NCBI GenBank assembly: GCA_017634595.1
Contig: JAGBNC010000019.1
Span: forward strand, 1 to 64,000
Source: Bacteroidales bacterium
GTDB lineage: Bacteria > Bacteroidota > Bacteroidia > Bacteroidales > UBA932
DNA: 64,000 bases
Direction of reading: 5' to 3'
A model generated the notes under the pieces. It was not told the origin of the DNA. It saw nothing but the letters and a program-made list of their open reading frames with translations, and made no database searches. Position numbers and translations under genes: made by a program. Of this stretch, positions 43,628 to 53,832 are shown in pieces; the first letter of the stretch is position 1; the number at the start of each line of letters is the position of its first letter.

Positions 43628-44864
43628 GTATTTTGTGTTGCTTGGATGTAACAAACTCTTGCGGGGGCAGGTTTGCCACCTGCGGGAACTTGGTTACAAA
43701 GTAATAGTCGTGGCATGGAATGAAAAGCCTGATATTACAGGAGATATGTATATCAGGATGGATGTGAAGGACTCTGCGTCAATAATCGCAAAGCTTGAGA
43801 GTCTTGGGCTCAAAGATATGGTGTACGGAGCGCTTTCAAGCATAGATCTTGCAGCTCCTACAGTTAATGCAATCAATGCTTGGTGTGGCAATAAAACCAT
43901 GCCGGATAAATTTGATAAAGTACTGTCCAAGAGCGATATGCGGGAGGCGTGGATGGCCGCCGGGCTATTCAACAGGATATCACTTGCTGATGAGGATGTG
44001 TCCTTTGAGAAACTCTGCGAGTTGTCGTGCAGAATGAAATTGATATGTAAACCGGATGTCGCCGCGAGCTCCAGAGGTATAACCATTTTGGAGCAGGGGA
44101 GCAGTGCCGAAACCATCACTGATGCCCTCAGTCTCGCCCGGGATACATCTTTCAACGGACGTTGCATCATAGAAGAGTTCGTGGAAGGAGAAGAGTTTAC
44201 CGTTGATATGTTGGGAGACGCCTATGGGAACGTCAATTGTTACGGCAGTTCTATCCAGCACCATTCTCTTTATGCCCGGCACAATCATGTAACAGTGATA
44301 CACCATTGGAACTCGCGAAAGTATGACGATGAAACATGGAACCGGATTGCCGACTTTGGAATCAGTTGTTATAAGGCTCTCGGCCTTCATAGCATGTTCG
44401 GCCATTTGGAGATAATAATGAAGGCAGACGGCAGTTTTACTCCTGTGGAAATGGGAGCCCGCTCCAGCGGCTTTATCTGCAGCCATACTGTATGGGAGGC
44501 CTCCGGTCACGACTACCTTGGCGATTACGTTCACATGCTCCACGGTGGTCGGATAGAGAATGGTAACTATCTGAACGGTCCAAGTTCTTCGATGTGGTTC
44601 GGATATGATATTCCTTCCGGCTCTGACTCGGTGCTTCTTACAGATATTACCAAGTATCTCGATCCCCGGATCAAAGTTCTGTTCGAGAATCATGACGGAC
44701 TTAGGGCTCCGGAGCACTTTGGTGATTATATTAACGACACGGACCGCGACAAGTTTGGATATGCCATCCTTTCCGGACCGCGAGACGTGCTGACATACGA
44801 GAGCATCCAGAAAGCCAACGAATTGTTCCTCGACGATTTTCTGGGGAGAAAGAATGGAGAATAA
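43620..44864 (+). CDS. ATP-grasp ligase in the amino-sugar block
   Basis: A 414 aa protein with a Rossmann-like N-terminal domain (MDRYFVLLGCNKLL) and an ATP-grasp fold. It shows LICKPDVAASSRG for ATP binding (about 140), IIEEFVEGEEFTVDM (about 182) and the metal-binding GHLEIIMKADG then PVEMGARSSG (about 262-285). ATP-grasp enzymes join a carboxylate to an amine or similar nucleophile through an acyl phosphate. In this position it could attach an amino acid to the 3-amino sugar; no acetyltransferase (FdtC) is present. ATG 43620 is chosen; the frame is open far upstream inside the FdtA-like gene. Confidence 0.85.
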   Translation: MDRYFVLLGCNKLLRGQVCHLRELGYKVIVVAWNEKPDITGDMYIRMDVKDSASIIAKLESLGLKDMVYGALSSIDLAAPTVNAINAWCGNKTMPDKFDKVLSKSDMREAWMAAGLFNRISLADEDVSFEKLCELSCRMKLICKPDVAASSRGITILEQGSSAETITDALSLARDTSFNGRCIIEEFVEGEEFTVDMLGDAYGNVNCYGSSIQHHSLYARHNHVTVIHHWNSRKYDDETWNRIADFGISCYKALGLHSMFGHLEIIMKADGSFTPVEMGARSSGFICSHTVWEASGHDYLGDYVHMLHGGRIENGNYLNGPSSSMWFGYDIPSGSDSVLLTDITKYLDPRIKVLFENHDGLRAPEHFGDYINDTDRDKFGYAILSGPRDVLTYESIQKANELFLDDFLGRKNGE

Positions 44865-46368
44865 CGCCAATAGACGGCTTGCCAAGAACACTCTTGTGCT
44901 ATATCTGAGAATGATAATCGTCATTCTTGTAAACCTTTATGCATCAAGAGTTATTCTCCGCAGCCTAGGCGAAATCGATTACGGCATTTACAATGTTGTA
45001 GGCGGCATCGTTGCGATGTTCATATTCTTGAATACCGCAATGGTAGCGTCTTCGCAGCGCTTCATAGCTTTTGAGCAGGGGCACTCCGACCTTGGACGTC
45101 AGAAAGCAGTGTATTCAACCTCAGTGCTCATCCACCTGCTCATTGCCGGGGTAGTGCTTGTAGTGGCCGAAACGCTTGGATTGTGGTTCTTGAATCACAA
45201 AATGAACATCCCTGCGGACAGGATGACCGCTGCCAACTGGGTTTATCAGGCCACCATTGCCTGCTTTATCCTTAAAGTCGTCATCGTCCCGGAAACTTCA
45301 AGTGTTGTGGCGCATGAGCGTATGGGGCTTTATGCCTTGGCGAGCATTGTTTTTGCTTTGCTTCAACTTGGCGTAGCACTTTCAATAGAGCATTTCGGAG
45401 GTGACCGCTTGGTCTTCTATGCGCTCCTCCTAATCGCTGTAGAATTGGTTAATTTCTTAATTTACAAATTCTACTGTATTCGAAGTTTTGACGAGTGCCG
45501 CTTCTCGGTTCCTAAAGACAAGGTCTTGTTCAAGGACATGCTCTCATTTGCAGGCTGGAGTTTTGTCGGCAATTTTGGGATAGCAATGCGAGGCCCCGGA
45601 GTTAACATTGTGATAAATCAGTTTTGTGGTCCGGCAGTTAATGCGGCCAGGGGACTGGCATATCAAGTATCCTCAGTAGTAAGCAACTTTGTCAATAATT
45701 TTCAGATGTCGCTTACTCCGCAGATCACTAAGGATTATGCTTCAGGAGATGACGAGAGGATGATGAAGCTTGTGTTAACGGGCTCCAGAATATCTTGTTT
45801 CCTGCTGGCATTTATCGTGGTCCCTTTATACATTAGGGCCGGGGATGTACTCTCTATCTGGCTGGAAGAAGTGCCCCGGATGACGGAGGAGTTCTTAAAA
45901 CTTGTCTTGCTGGTCGGCCTCGTGGGAAGCATGGTCGGTCCCATTACTACGGCGCTGCAGGCGACAGGGAACATTAAGGCTTTCCAAATAACCATAGCTA
46001 TCATCATGCTGCTGGAATTGCCTTTGGCTTATGGACTTATGGCCTTGGGAGCGGAAGCATACCAGGTCGTTTATGTATCGCTTTTCATTGAAGTTGCTGC
46101 GCTGGTGGCGAGGATTCTTCTTCTAAATGCCCAGATCAAGCTGGACCTTCCGGCATTTTTCTTCGGTATCATTGGGAAATGTCTGCTGGTATGTGCACTG
46201 ATGTTCTCCCTCCCTCTTTTCTTGGACCGTTATATTGGTCATGGATTCTGGGGTCTGGTGCTTCTGACTGCTGTTTCTCTGGCTTGGTCGTGCATCGTCG
46301 TGCTAACCGTCGGCTTGTCTCCGAAGGAACGCCATATTGTGTTTGATTATATTAAGAAAAAGATATGA
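44854..46368 (+). CDS. Wzx-like flippase
   Basis: A 504 aa polysaccharide-transport protein of the MATE/MVF superfamily with about 12-14 membrane segments. It opens [41 protein letters not shown], a pattern seen in Bacteroidota Wzx proteins (quoted in parts: RVILRSLG and [10 protein letters not shown]). It would flip the undecaprenyl-linked repeat unit to the periplasm for the Wzy polymerase. Overlaps of 11 bp upstream and 4 bp downstream place it inside the operon. Confidence 0.88.
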   Translation: MENNANRRLAKNTLVLYLRMIIVILVNLYASRVILRSLGEIDYGIYNVVGGIVAMFIFLNTAMVASSQRFIAFEQGHSDLGRQKAVYSTSVLIHLLIAGVVLVVAETLGLWFLNHKMNIPADRMTAANWVYQATIACFILKVVIVPETSSVVAHERMGLYALASIVFALLQLGVALSIEHFGGDRLVFYALLLIAVELVNFLIYKFYCIRSFDECRFSVPKDKVLFKDMLSFAGWSFVGNFGIAMRGPGVNIVINQFCGPAVNAARGLAYQVSSVVSNFVNNFQMSLTPQITKDYASGDDERMMKLVLTGSRISCFLLAFIVVPLYIRAGDVLSIWLEEVPRMTEEFLKLVLLVGLVGSMVGPITTALQATGNIKAFQITIAIIMLLELPLAYGLMALGAEAYQVVYVSLFIEVAALVARILLLNAQIKLDLPAFFFGIIGKCLLVCALMFSLPLFLDRYIGHGFWGLVLLTAVSLAWSCIVVLTVGLSPKERHIVFDYIKKKI

Positions 46369-47465
46369 TTCCTTTTCTCTCGTTAAAAGATGTAACTGCT
46401 CTGCATGAACCCCTCATCACAGAGGCCGTGAGCCGTGTTGTCAACAGCGGCTGGTATTTGCAGGGTCAGGAAAATGAACGTTTTGAGGCCGATTATGCTG
46501 CTTATATCGGCACTTCGCATGCTGTTGGATGTGCCAATGGTCTCGATGCTTTGATCTGGATATTCCGCGCATACATAGAGATGGGAGAAATGGCTCCAGG
46601 TGACGAGGTAATTGTACCGGCAAATACTTTCATCGCTACCGTTATGGCCATAACAGAAAACGGCTTAGTACCGGTTTTTGTTGAGCCCAGACGAGATACC
46701 CTTGAGATTGACGGAGACCTTATTGAGGCTCGTATAAACTCTCGCACTAAAGCAGTCTGCATAGTGCATCTCTACGGCCGCAATGCTTATACTGAGCAAA
46801 TAGGCCGAATATGTAAGGAGTATGGGCTTAAATTGATTGAGGATAACGCTCAGGCGCACGGGTGCCGTACTGCAGATGGGCGTAGAACTGGAAGCCTTGG
46901 CGATGCTGCCGGCCATTCTTTTTATCCAGGAAAAAACCTCGGAGCTCTTGGAGATGCCGGGGCGGTCACGACGAATGATGCATCTCTTGCCGAAACTGTG
47001 CGCTCTCTTGCCAATTACGGCAGCACTCGCAAGTATATCTTCAAGTATTGTGGACGCAACAGCCGCCTTGATGAAATACAAGCAGCTGTTCTGGATGTTA
47101 AGCTTTCATTCCTTGACGAGGATAACGACCGCAGGCGTAATATAGCTCACTATTACAATACCCATATTAACAATCCTGCAGTGACTCTGCCGGCATTGCT
47201 TCCCGATCCACAGAACGTGTATCATCTGTATCCTGTCTTGTGTGAGCGCAGGGACGCTCTTGCCGAACACCTGAAGACGGCAGGAATTGCCAGTCTCATC
47301 CATTATCCTGTGCCGCCGCACAAACAGGAGTGTTACTCCGAGTATTCAGGTCTTTCCCTGCCTGTTACTGAGTATATCGCTGCTCATGAATTAAGTCTTC
47401 CGATAGGCCCCGCCATCAGCATTGAAGAGGCCGCGCAGGTTGTTGAAGCAATTAACGCCTTTTGA
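46365..47465 (+). CDS. FdtB/QdtB-like sugar aminotransferase (DegT/DnrJ/EryC1)
   Basis: A 366 aa PLP enzyme that converts dTDP-3-keto-6-deoxyhexose to the 3-amino sugar. Features are [10 protein letters not shown] near 52, [14 protein letters not shown] near 82, the Asp of IEDNAQAHG near 160 and the PLP Lys in [15 protein letters not shown] near 187, plus [12 protein letters not shown] near 230. It works downstream of the FdtA-like isomerase(s). The start overlaps the wzx stop (ATGA), and its stop shares bases with the next start. Confidence 0.92.
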   Translation: MIPFLSLKDVTALHEPLITEAVSRVVNSGWYLQGQENERFEADYAAYIGTSHAVGCANGLDALIWIFRAYIEMGEMAPGDEVIVPANTFIATVMAITENGLVPVFVEPRRDTLEIDGDLIEARINSRTKAVCIVHLYGRNAYTEQIGRICKEYGLKLIEDNAQAHGCRTADGRRTGSLGDAAGHSFYPGKNLGALGDAGAVTTNDASLAETVRSLANYGSTRKYIFKYCGRNSRLDEIQAAVLDVKLSFLDEDNDRRRNIAHYYNTHINNPAVTLPALLPDPQNVYHLYPVLCERRDALAEHLKTAGIASLIHYPVPPHKQECYSEYSGLSLPVTEYIAAHELSLPIGPAISIEEAAQVVEAINAF

Positions 47466-48667
47466 TGGAGAACATACTTCTAATAACTCCTCTGTACCCG
47501 ATTCCTTCTCCGGACAACAATGCCACGGATGTGTGCCATTCGTTTGCGAAAGAATGGGTCAAGTGCGGATACAATGTGCTCGTGATTCACCTGCAGGGCG
47601 TATATTGTTTTGCATGGCACTTATTGATTCGTATGTTTGGCAAACAGATTGCCAACATGGTCGGAGGAGGTAATTTTTATCCGAGGCCAATCAAGCAAAC
47701 TGAGCACTACGTCATGGACGGTGTTCCTGTGTACAGGGTGCCGGTCTATAATTTAATACCACACGGACGCTTCCCGGAGCGTTCCGTGCAAAAGTTCACG
47801 GCAGAAGTCCTTGACATACTGAGGCAGAATGATTTCACACCACATGTCATCACCGGGCATATGCTGCCTTATGAGTTTATACCGCGTATCAATAAGTCCT
47901 TCGGGGCCGTCACCTGCTTGGTAGAGCATGGTATTCCCAAGAAAATCAAGAAGAGGTATCCCGACTATGAGAGCCTGATAAACTCCTATACGTTATTCGG
48001 CTTCCGCTCCAAAGACTTAATGCGTCGTTATCAGGAAGAAATCTGCAAGGTGCCCAGACCATTCATTTGTTATTCGGGAATACCAAATTACTTTCTGGAG
48101 AATTTGCCCGACATAAGCATTGAATATGCTGCGAAGAACTTCATATTTGTAGGGGAGTTTATCCAGCGAAAATACCCCTCCACTCTTATCCCTGCCTTAT
48201 GTGAAGCTATTCCTGACAAAGATTTCTCCCTGGTGTTTGTCGGGGAGGGGCCAGAGCGGGAGAACATAGAAAAGACGGCGTTGGACTACGGTGTCAGAGA
48301 CAAAGTTCGTTTCAGCGGCAAACTGCCCAGGAAACAAATCATGGAACTATATGACCGGGCAGACTGCATGATAATGGTCAGCAAGAATGAAGCGTTCGGA
48401 CTGGTGTATCTCGAAGCAATGGCTCGTGCATGTATTACGGTAGCATCGAGAGGTGAAGGCATGGATGGGGTAATAGTTGACGGTGTGAACGGCTTTTTGT
48501 GTAACGCCGGAGATGCATCCGAATTGGCTTCGGTAATACGTCGTGTCCGGATGATGAGCCCTGAACAAACGGAAAAAATGTGCATCGCGGCATACGATAC
48601 AGCTCTTGAACTGACAGACCGAAATGCCGCGAGACGTTATGCCAAGATTCTGACGAACGATGAGTGA
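47465..48667 (+). CDS. glycosyltransferase family 4
   Basis: A 400 aa GT-B enzyme. The N-terminal domain opens ENILLITPLYPIPSPDNNA; the C-terminal domain has FVGEFIQRKYPSTLIPAL, VGEGPER and the EX7E motif within SKNEAFGLVYLEAMARA, followed by GVNGFL. It is a retaining nucleotide-sugar transferase adding one sugar of the repeat unit; donor and acceptor are unknown. The ATG at 47465 follows the FdtB stop as TGATG. Confidence 0.9.
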   Translation: MENILLITPLYPIPSPDNNATDVCHSFAKEWVKCGYNVLVIHLQGVYCFAWHLLIRMFGKQIANMVGGGNFYPRPIKQTEHYVMDGVPVYRVPVYNLIPHGRFPERSVQKFTAEVLDILRQNDFTPHVITGHMLPYEFIPRINKSFGAVTCLVEHGIPKKIKKRYPDYESLINSYTLFGFRSKDLMRRYQEEICKVPRPFICYSGIPNYFLENLPDISIEYAAKNFIFVGEFIQRKYPSTLIPALCEAIPDKDFSLVFVGEGPERENIEKTALDYGVRDKVRFSGKLPRKQIMELYDRADCMIMVSKNEAFGLVYLEAMARACITVASRGEGMDGVIVDGVNGFLCNAGDASELASVIRRVRMMSPEQTEKMCIAAYDTALELTDRNAARRYAKILTNDE

Positions 48668-49589
48668 TACTCCACGCATATCGGCAATCATCATTGCTTA
48701 CAATCAGGAAGATGTGATAGCAAGGACGCTTGATTCGTTGCTGTCTCAGGACTGCCTGTACGAGATTTGCGTCAGCGACGATTGCTCCAGTGACAATACG
48801 TGGGGCATACTACAGGAGTACTCCTCCAAGCACCCGGGCCTATTCAAGCTTCGCAGGAATGAACCGAATATCGGCATATTTGCCAATGAAGAGCAGACCT
48901 GGAACATGCCATCCGGTGATATGGTCTATAGGATAGCTGGCGACGATGTGTGCCCGGAGGGATATTTCCGGGCCGTTGTCGATTTCATCTACAGCCATTC
49001 CCTGGACTTCAAGTCCGATAGTTTTGCTATAGTAGGAGACTGCCTTACGATCTATCCTGACGGGCAGCGGAAGATTGACTCCAATTTGCTGCTGGATAAA
49101 CATGTGCGCCCATTGAAATTGAAATTACGTGAATTGCTGAATGACCGTAGTGCCTGCTTCAGCCGTTCTATTCTGGACAAGTATATTCCCGTGAGCAAGG
49201 GACGATCCTATGAGGTAGAAGCAGCGCAGGATTTCCAGCTTGAGATGTTCTGTCCTAGTTTTTACGGCATACATGTACCGGGGAGTGTTTATTATGCTGA
49301 GATTGGGGTGAGTTTCCATCTGGACAAGGAGGAGAAACTTCAACGTGAGGCTGTTTACACCTGCCTTGCGGAGTTCCTTGACAAGCAAGAAATACGTTTG
49401 GATAGATGTGACCGTAACTACCTGAAATTCCGCACTGAGTATCTCCGCTTTGGGGCTGAGCGCTCATTCGTATCTCTGTTAAAGGCTTTCGGATATTATT
49501 TGCTGTCAATAGACCTTAGTCTTGGCACCGAAGGGCTTGAACTCTCCAGACTTTGGAATGCATTGAAGCGAAAAAGGTCTCGCATATGA
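48660..49589 (+). CDS. glycosyltransferase family 2
   Basis: A 309 aa GT-A enzyme with ISAIIIAYNQEDVIARTLDS at the N-terminus, the nucleotide-binding SDDCSSDNT near 40 and a YRIAGDDVCPEG stretch near 95 supplying the metal-binding acidic pair. There is no membrane segment. It overlaps GT4 by 8 bp and the beta-helix gene by 4 bp. The sugar is unknown. Confidence 0.9.
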   Translation: MSDTPRISAIIIAYNQEDVIARTLDSLLSQDCLYEICVSDDCSSDNTWGILQEYSSKHPGLFKLRRNEPNIGIFANEEQTWNMPSGDMVYRIAGDDVCPEGYFRAVVDFIYSHSLDFKSDSFAIVGDCLTIYPDGQRKIDSNLLLDKHVRPLKLKLRELLNDRSACFSRSILDKYIPVSKGRSYEVEAAQDFQLEMFCPSFYGIHVPGSVYYAEIGVSFHLDKEEKLQREAVYTCLAEFLDKQEIRLDRCDRNYLKFRTEYLRFGAERSFVSLLKAFGYYLLSIDLSLGTEGLELSRLWNALKRKRSRI

Positions 49590-51196
49590 AACGGCTGGCT
49601 CTTTTCATTCTTGTTGTTCTCCTTTGCAGCGTCAGGGTTGGTGCTGTAATAGTGCCTGTACGCAGCCAGGCTGATTTCGATAAGCTGAGGCAGCGTATAA
49701 TCAGAGCGGCCGATTCTGGTGCTACCGAAGTCAGAGTTGAATTTGACGGTAGTTTACGGCTGAAGTTTACCCGCAACATGCTGAATTTGTCGGGACAGAA
49801 GTACCCTCGAACCTCATTGGTGTTTTCAGGCAACGGCGTGCAATTAACGGGAGAAGGCTTCACTGATGAATCTTGGACTGGGTTCTATTCTGCTGGCAGG
49901 AAGATCAAGGCATCTGGACGCCGGGCAGGGGAGTTTACCTTGAATCTGCCAGATTCTTCTGGTCCTGACTCTTTCTCCCATATTCTTGTCACGGAGTGGT
50001 ATCAAAGCCGGATTTACAAGATTACTGAGATAAAGGATGGCAAGGTGTACTTCAGCGCCCCTTCAGCAGATGAGCTGAACATGGATATACGTTATTCTGG
50101 AAATGCACCTCGCTTCAAATTGCTTGCTGAGGGTGGTTCTGCGCCATCATTCGATGAGGACGTGAAGGGTAAGGCCGGGCGTCTGGTATCCACCTATGGG
50201 GCGGCGTTTGAGTCTGTTGTCTTTGACAATATTCATTTCGACGGCAACTGCAATACCGGGACCACACTTCTTGATTTTACTGACCTGAAGACGCAGAGCG
50301 TCATTATCAGGGATTGTGAGTTTTCCAGAATCCATTCAGATCTGGTTCATGTGAGCGGTGCGGCAGGCTTTTGCTTTGAAAACAACCATATACATCATTG
50401 TTATCGTTCCGGGGTGCTGTCAGACAACAAGTCCCCAAAGACAAGGGTGGTCGGCAACCGATTCGAAGAATGTGGCTTGTCAATGGATATGAATTCTTGT
50501 GTGGATTGCTGTGGCCCCGATTATTATGTTGCTGGCAATGTGTTCTGCAACTTCGGCTCCAGGGCTGTTTCGGCGGGAGTATATTTCACGGCGCAGAAGC
50601 AATTTAAGTCCTCTGGCATTATTGAAAACAATGTTATGTACTATGATGGTGACTGGATTGAGGCTCCGGAGAATTACACTCTCATGGACACAGGCGCTAT
50701 CTATATCACCACATTCAGCGACGAGGCTATTGTGCGCTTTAACCGCATATACGACTATACCGGAATGAAAGACAACAGGGGCATATTCTGTGACGACGGC
50801 GCATCCGGGTTCAAGATTTACGGCAATGTTATTACGGGCATCAGCAACAGCTATGCGATAGATGCCCGACGGACGACTATGCTCGAGTTGAAGATCGGCG
50901 GAAGAAAGGTAAACGTAAACAACTATATCGGAGGCAATGTAGTTGAAGGCCCCTTGCGTTTTGAAGGCCGGCTTGCAGGCTCCGGATGCAAGAAGGATGC
51001 AGATTACTTGCTTGTCCCATTCGGAGCATCGCTCCCGCAGAACGACATATCGTCTGTAGAAGTCTCCGACAAGGATGTGCGTGTCAATATTAGCGGAGTA
51101 AAGGACGGGGTCATATACCTTCCGGCGTTTTCCATGTGGCGAATTAGGCGCTGGGAGTATTATGACCAGATGAAAGATTATTTTGCGCGTAGATAA
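49586..51196 (+). CDS. secreted right-handed beta-helix protein
   Basis: A 536 aa protein with a signal peptide (1-20, ending VRVGA). It carries short beta-strand turns rich in Asn, Gly and Asp (FENNHIHHCYRSGVLSDN, VVGNRFEECG, YVAGNVFCNFGS, RFNRIYDYTG), the pattern of parallel beta-helix proteins such as polysaccharide lyases, epimerases and pectinases. It lies between glycosyltransferase genes and would act in the periplasm or outside, perhaps trimming or modifying the polymer. The start ATG overlaps the GT2 stop; an earlier start at 49553 lacks a leader. Confidence 0.85.
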   Translation: MKRLALFILVVLLCSVRVGAVIVPVRSQADFDKLRQRIIRAADSGATEVRVEFDGSLRLKFTRNMLNLSGQKYPRTSLVFSGNGVQLTGEGFTDESWTGFYSAGRKIKASGRRAGEFTLNLPDSSGPDSFSHILVTEWYQSRIYKITEIKDGKVYFSAPSADELNMDIRYSGNAPRFKLLAEGGSAPSFDEDVKGKAGRLVSTYGAAFESVVFDNIHFDGNCNTGTTLLDFTDLKTQSVIIRDCEFSRIHSDLVHVSGAAGFCFENNHIHHCYRSGVLSDNKSPKTRVVGNRFEECGLSMDMNSCVDCCGPDYYVAGNVFCNFGSRAVSAGVYFTAQKQFKSSGIIENNVMYYDGDWIEAPENYTLMDTGAIYITTFSDEAIVRFNRIYDYTGMKDNRGIFCDDGASGFKIYGNVITGISNSYAIDARRTTMLELKIGGRKVNVNNYIGGNVVEGPLRFEGRLAGSGCKKDADYLLVPFGASLPQNDISSVEVSDKDVRVNISGVKDGVIYLPAFSMWRIRRWEYYDQMKDYFARR

Positions 51197-52050
51197 TGAA
51201 ATCTCCTGAAGAATCGACAGTTATTGTCTGCGGTATAGTACGCAATGCCGCCAGCGGCCTCAAAAGGAACATTCCCGCTGTGAATCAGATTTGTTCCCGG
51301 TTCAAGGACTACAAGGTTGTCATATTCGAAAACGACAGCACCGATGGCACGAAGGATATTCTTCATGACTGGCAGAATCGTTTTCCCGGCAAGGTTCACT
51401 GCATGACTGAGAATATCGACAGCAGCAGCACTATTCCGGCTGCCGGCAGCGTCCCGGGCAATCGCTTTTTCAGTGAAGCGAGGAACAGGAAAATGACTGC
51501 CTACCGAAACAAATACCTGCAGTTTATTGATGACAATAAATGGACAGCCGACTATTTGATGGTCATTGACTTGGATATAGAAAAGCTGTTCCCCGAAGCA
51601 GTGTTTTCTTCTTTCTCGGGAGGGCCGGAGTGGGATGCAGTAACTGCGTTCGGGTATTCTACATCACCAAAGCTGCGCAGGCGCTATCACGATACTTATA
51701 TTTTTCAGGAGTGGGAACGCAGAGGCGAGCCACAGACGGAACAGCACATGGCTGAGGTCGCGGTTAAGTATGGAAAGCTCAAACCGGGAGACCCATGGGT
51801 AAGGGTCGCTGCTGCTTTTGGAGGCCTTGCTATTTATCGCTTCGACGCTATACAAGGGCTCCGTTACCAAGTCATACTTAACAACGATGCTCAGGTCCCT
51901 GCTTATGGCGACCACTATAGTTTGTATAAGCAGATGATCGAGAGGGGATATGACCGAATATACCTGAATCCTTCCATGTATCTGAAATACCAGCGCGTTA
52001 CGTTCCGAATTGCATGGAATTCGCTTAAAAGGAAATTTGGATTGGGATGA
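51196..52050 (+). CDS. putative glycosyltransferase (CAP59/GT69-like)
   Basis: A 284 aa protein with a GT-A-like N-terminus (IVCGIVRNAASGLKRNIPAV), VIFENDSTDGT near 48 and a YLMVIDLDIEKLF stretch near 120 where DLD could be the metal-binding DxD. This arrangement resembles the CAP59-type transferases described in fungal capsule synthesis and their bacterial relatives. Assignment to a family is from memory of motifs and is moderate. It overlaps its neighbours by 1-4 bp. Confidence 0.7.
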   Translation: MKSPEESTVIVCGIVRNAASGLKRNIPAVNQICSRFKDYKVVIFENDSTDGTKDILHDWQNRFPGKVHCMTENIDSSSTIPAAGSVPGNRFFSEARNRKMTAYRNKYLQFIDDNKWTADYLMVIDLDIEKLFPEAVFSSFSGGPEWDAVTAFGYSTSPKLRRRYHDTYIFQEWERRGEPQTEQHMAEVAVKYGKLKPGDPWVRVAAAFGGLAIYRFDAIQGLRYQVILNNDAQVPAYGDHYSLYKQMIERGYDRIYLNPSMYLKYQRVTFRIAWNSLKRKFGLG

Positions 52051-52766
52051 TTTCGCTAAAGAATCTTACAATTGTCGAAAGCCTGGCGGAACTGGACAGA
52101 ATTCCGAAGAGGAAGACGCTGATTAATACCATCAATGCACATTCTTACAATACTGCATTGACGGACAGCCTTTTTGCCGAAGCTTTGCAGAAGGGGGATT
52201 ATCTCATTCCCGATGGCATCAGCATAGTCAAAGCATGTCGCTGGCTCAAGGCTAAGAGCCGTCCCAAGGAAAGAATTGCGGGATGGGATTTGTTTAAGTT
52301 TGAGATGGACAAGCTCGGGCAAAGCGGCGGCAAGTGCTTCTTCATGGGCAGCAGCGAAGCTGTGTTGAGCGCAGTGAGGGAGCGATGTGCAAAAGAATAT
52401 CCTCTGATTGAGGTGATAACTTATTCACCCCCTTATAAGCCAGAGTTTTCCGAAGATGACAACCGGGCCATGGTAGATGCCATCAATGTGGCGGATCCTG
52501 ATCTGCTGTGGATAGGAATGACTGCTCCCAAGCAGGAGAAGTGGATATACTCACATTGGAAAGATCTTAACATCCGCTGCCATTGCGGGACGATTGGAGC
52601 CGTCTTCGATTTCTACGCCGGGACAGTCAAACGGGCCCCGCAGTGGATGCAGAAGGCTGGGCTTGAATGGCTGTACCGCTTGCTCAAAGAGCCCCGCAGG
52701 ATGTGGCGGCGCTATGTCATAGGCAACTGTAAGTTCATCATTAACTGCATAAAAGAAAAAAGATAA
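52047..52766 (+). CDS. WecG/TagA/CpsF family glycosyltransferase (GT26)
   Basis: A 239 aa inner-face transferase that adds a sugar (often ManNAc, ManNAcA or glucose-type) to the lipid-linked first sugar. Features are [11 protein letters not shown] near 30, [14 protein letters not shown] near 55, [10 protein letters not shown] near 95, [17 protein letters not shown] near 153 and [17 protein letters not shown] near 182. It is probably the second transferase, acting after the WcaJ-type enzyme at 54769. Confidence 0.92.
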   Translation: MISLKNLTIVESLAELDRIPKRKTLINTINAHSYNTALTDSLFAEALQKGDYLIPDGISIVKACRWLKAKSRPKERIAGWDLFKFEMDKLGQSGGKCFFMGSSEAVLSAVRERCAKEYPLIEVITYSPPYKPEFSEDDNRAMVDAINVADPDLLWIGMTAPKQEKWIYSHWKDLNIRCHCGTIGAVFDFYAGTVKRAPQWMQKAGLEWLYRLLKEPRRMWRRYVIGNCKFIINCIKEKR

Positions 52767-52770
52767 AAAT

Positions 52771-53832
52771 ATGAAAAAAGCCCTTATAACCGGAATCACC
52801 GGGCAGGACGGTTCTTTCCTGGCCGAGTTCCTCATTGAAAAAGGATACGAGGTGCACGGCGTGCTCCGCCGCAGTTCCTCGTTCAACACCGGACGCATCG
52901 AGCATCTGTATCTTGATGAATGGGTGCGTGACATGAAGAAAAAGCGTCTGGTCAATCTCCACTGGGGGGATATGACAGACAGTAGTTCTCTTATCCGCAT
53001 CATCAGCGAGATCAGGCCGGACGAAATCTATAACCTGGCGGCCCAGAGCCATGTCAAGGTCAGTTTTGACGTTCCAGAGTTTACTGCCGATACAGATGCC
53101 ATGGGGGTGCTGAGGCTGCTCGAAGCCGTCCGTATAGTCGGACTCGACAAAACTTGCCGCATCTACCAGGCCTCGACATCAGAGCTCTTCGGCCTGGTGC
53201 AGGAAGTGCCCCAGAAAGAGACTACTCCATTCTATCCCCGCAGCCCCTATGGTGTGGCTAAGCTTTACGGTTACTGGATCATGAAGAATTACCGTGAGAG
53301 TTATGGGATGTTCTGCTGCAACGGTATTCTGTTCAACCACGAATCGGAGCGTCGAGGTGAGACCTTTGTGACCCGCAAGATAAGCCTTGCTGCCGCCCGT
53401 ATAGCGCGCGGCGTACAGGATAAGCTTTACCTCGGCAACCTTAATGCTATGCGCGACTGGGGCTATGCCAAGGACTATGTAGAGTGTATGTGGCTCATCC
53501 TTCAGCAGCCGCAGCCGGACGATTTTGTGATAGCCACGGGCGAGTATCACAGCGTGCGTGAGTTCTGTACGCTTGCTTTCCGGGAGGCCGGCATTAATCT
53601 CCGCTGGGAAGGTGAAGGCGTAGATGAAAAAGGCATCGACGAATCAGACGGACGTGTGCTGGTGGAAGTCGATCCCAAGTATTTCCGTCCGGCCGAGGTG
53701 GAGCAGTTGCTCGGCGACCCTTCCAAGGCTAAAACTCAGCTTGGCTGGAACCCTAGGAAAACAAGTTTTGAAGATCTTGTGAAGATTATGGTTAAGCACG
53801 ACATTGAATCTTTGGACCATGGAAAAGAATAG
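52771..53832 (+). CDS. gmd: GDP-mannose 4,6-dehydratase
   Basis: Gmd forms GDP-4-keto-6-deoxymannose, first step to GDP-L-fucose. The 353 aa extended SDR opens [19 protein letters not shown], has the [16 protein letters not shown] substrate loop, the active-site Thr/Glu and Tyr-Lys in STSELFG and [10 protein letters not shown], and [17 protein letters not shown]. It precedes fcl with a 14 bp overlap. Confidence 0.96.
   Translation: MKKALITGITGQDGSFLAEFLIEKGYEVHGVLRRSSSFNTGRIEHLYLDEWVRDMKKKRLVNLHWGDMTDSSSLIRIISEIRPDEIYNLAAQSHVKVSFDVPEFTADTDAMGVLRLLEAVRIVGLDKTCRIYQASTSELFGLVQEVPQKETTPFYPRSPYGVAKLYGYWIMKNYRESYGMFCCNGILFNHESERRGETFVTRKISLAAARIARGVQDKLYLGNLNAMRDWGYAKDYVECMWLILQQPQPDDFVIATGEYHSVREFCTLAFREAGINLRWEGEGVDEKGIDESDGRVLVEVDPKYFRPAEVEQLLGDPSKAKTQLGWNPRKTSFEDLVKIMVKHDIESLDHGKE

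Noticed and set aside
43980-44924. Minus-strand open frame of 314 codons opposite the ATP-grasp gene
   Set aside because: Fully antisense to a recognised ligase; no motif.
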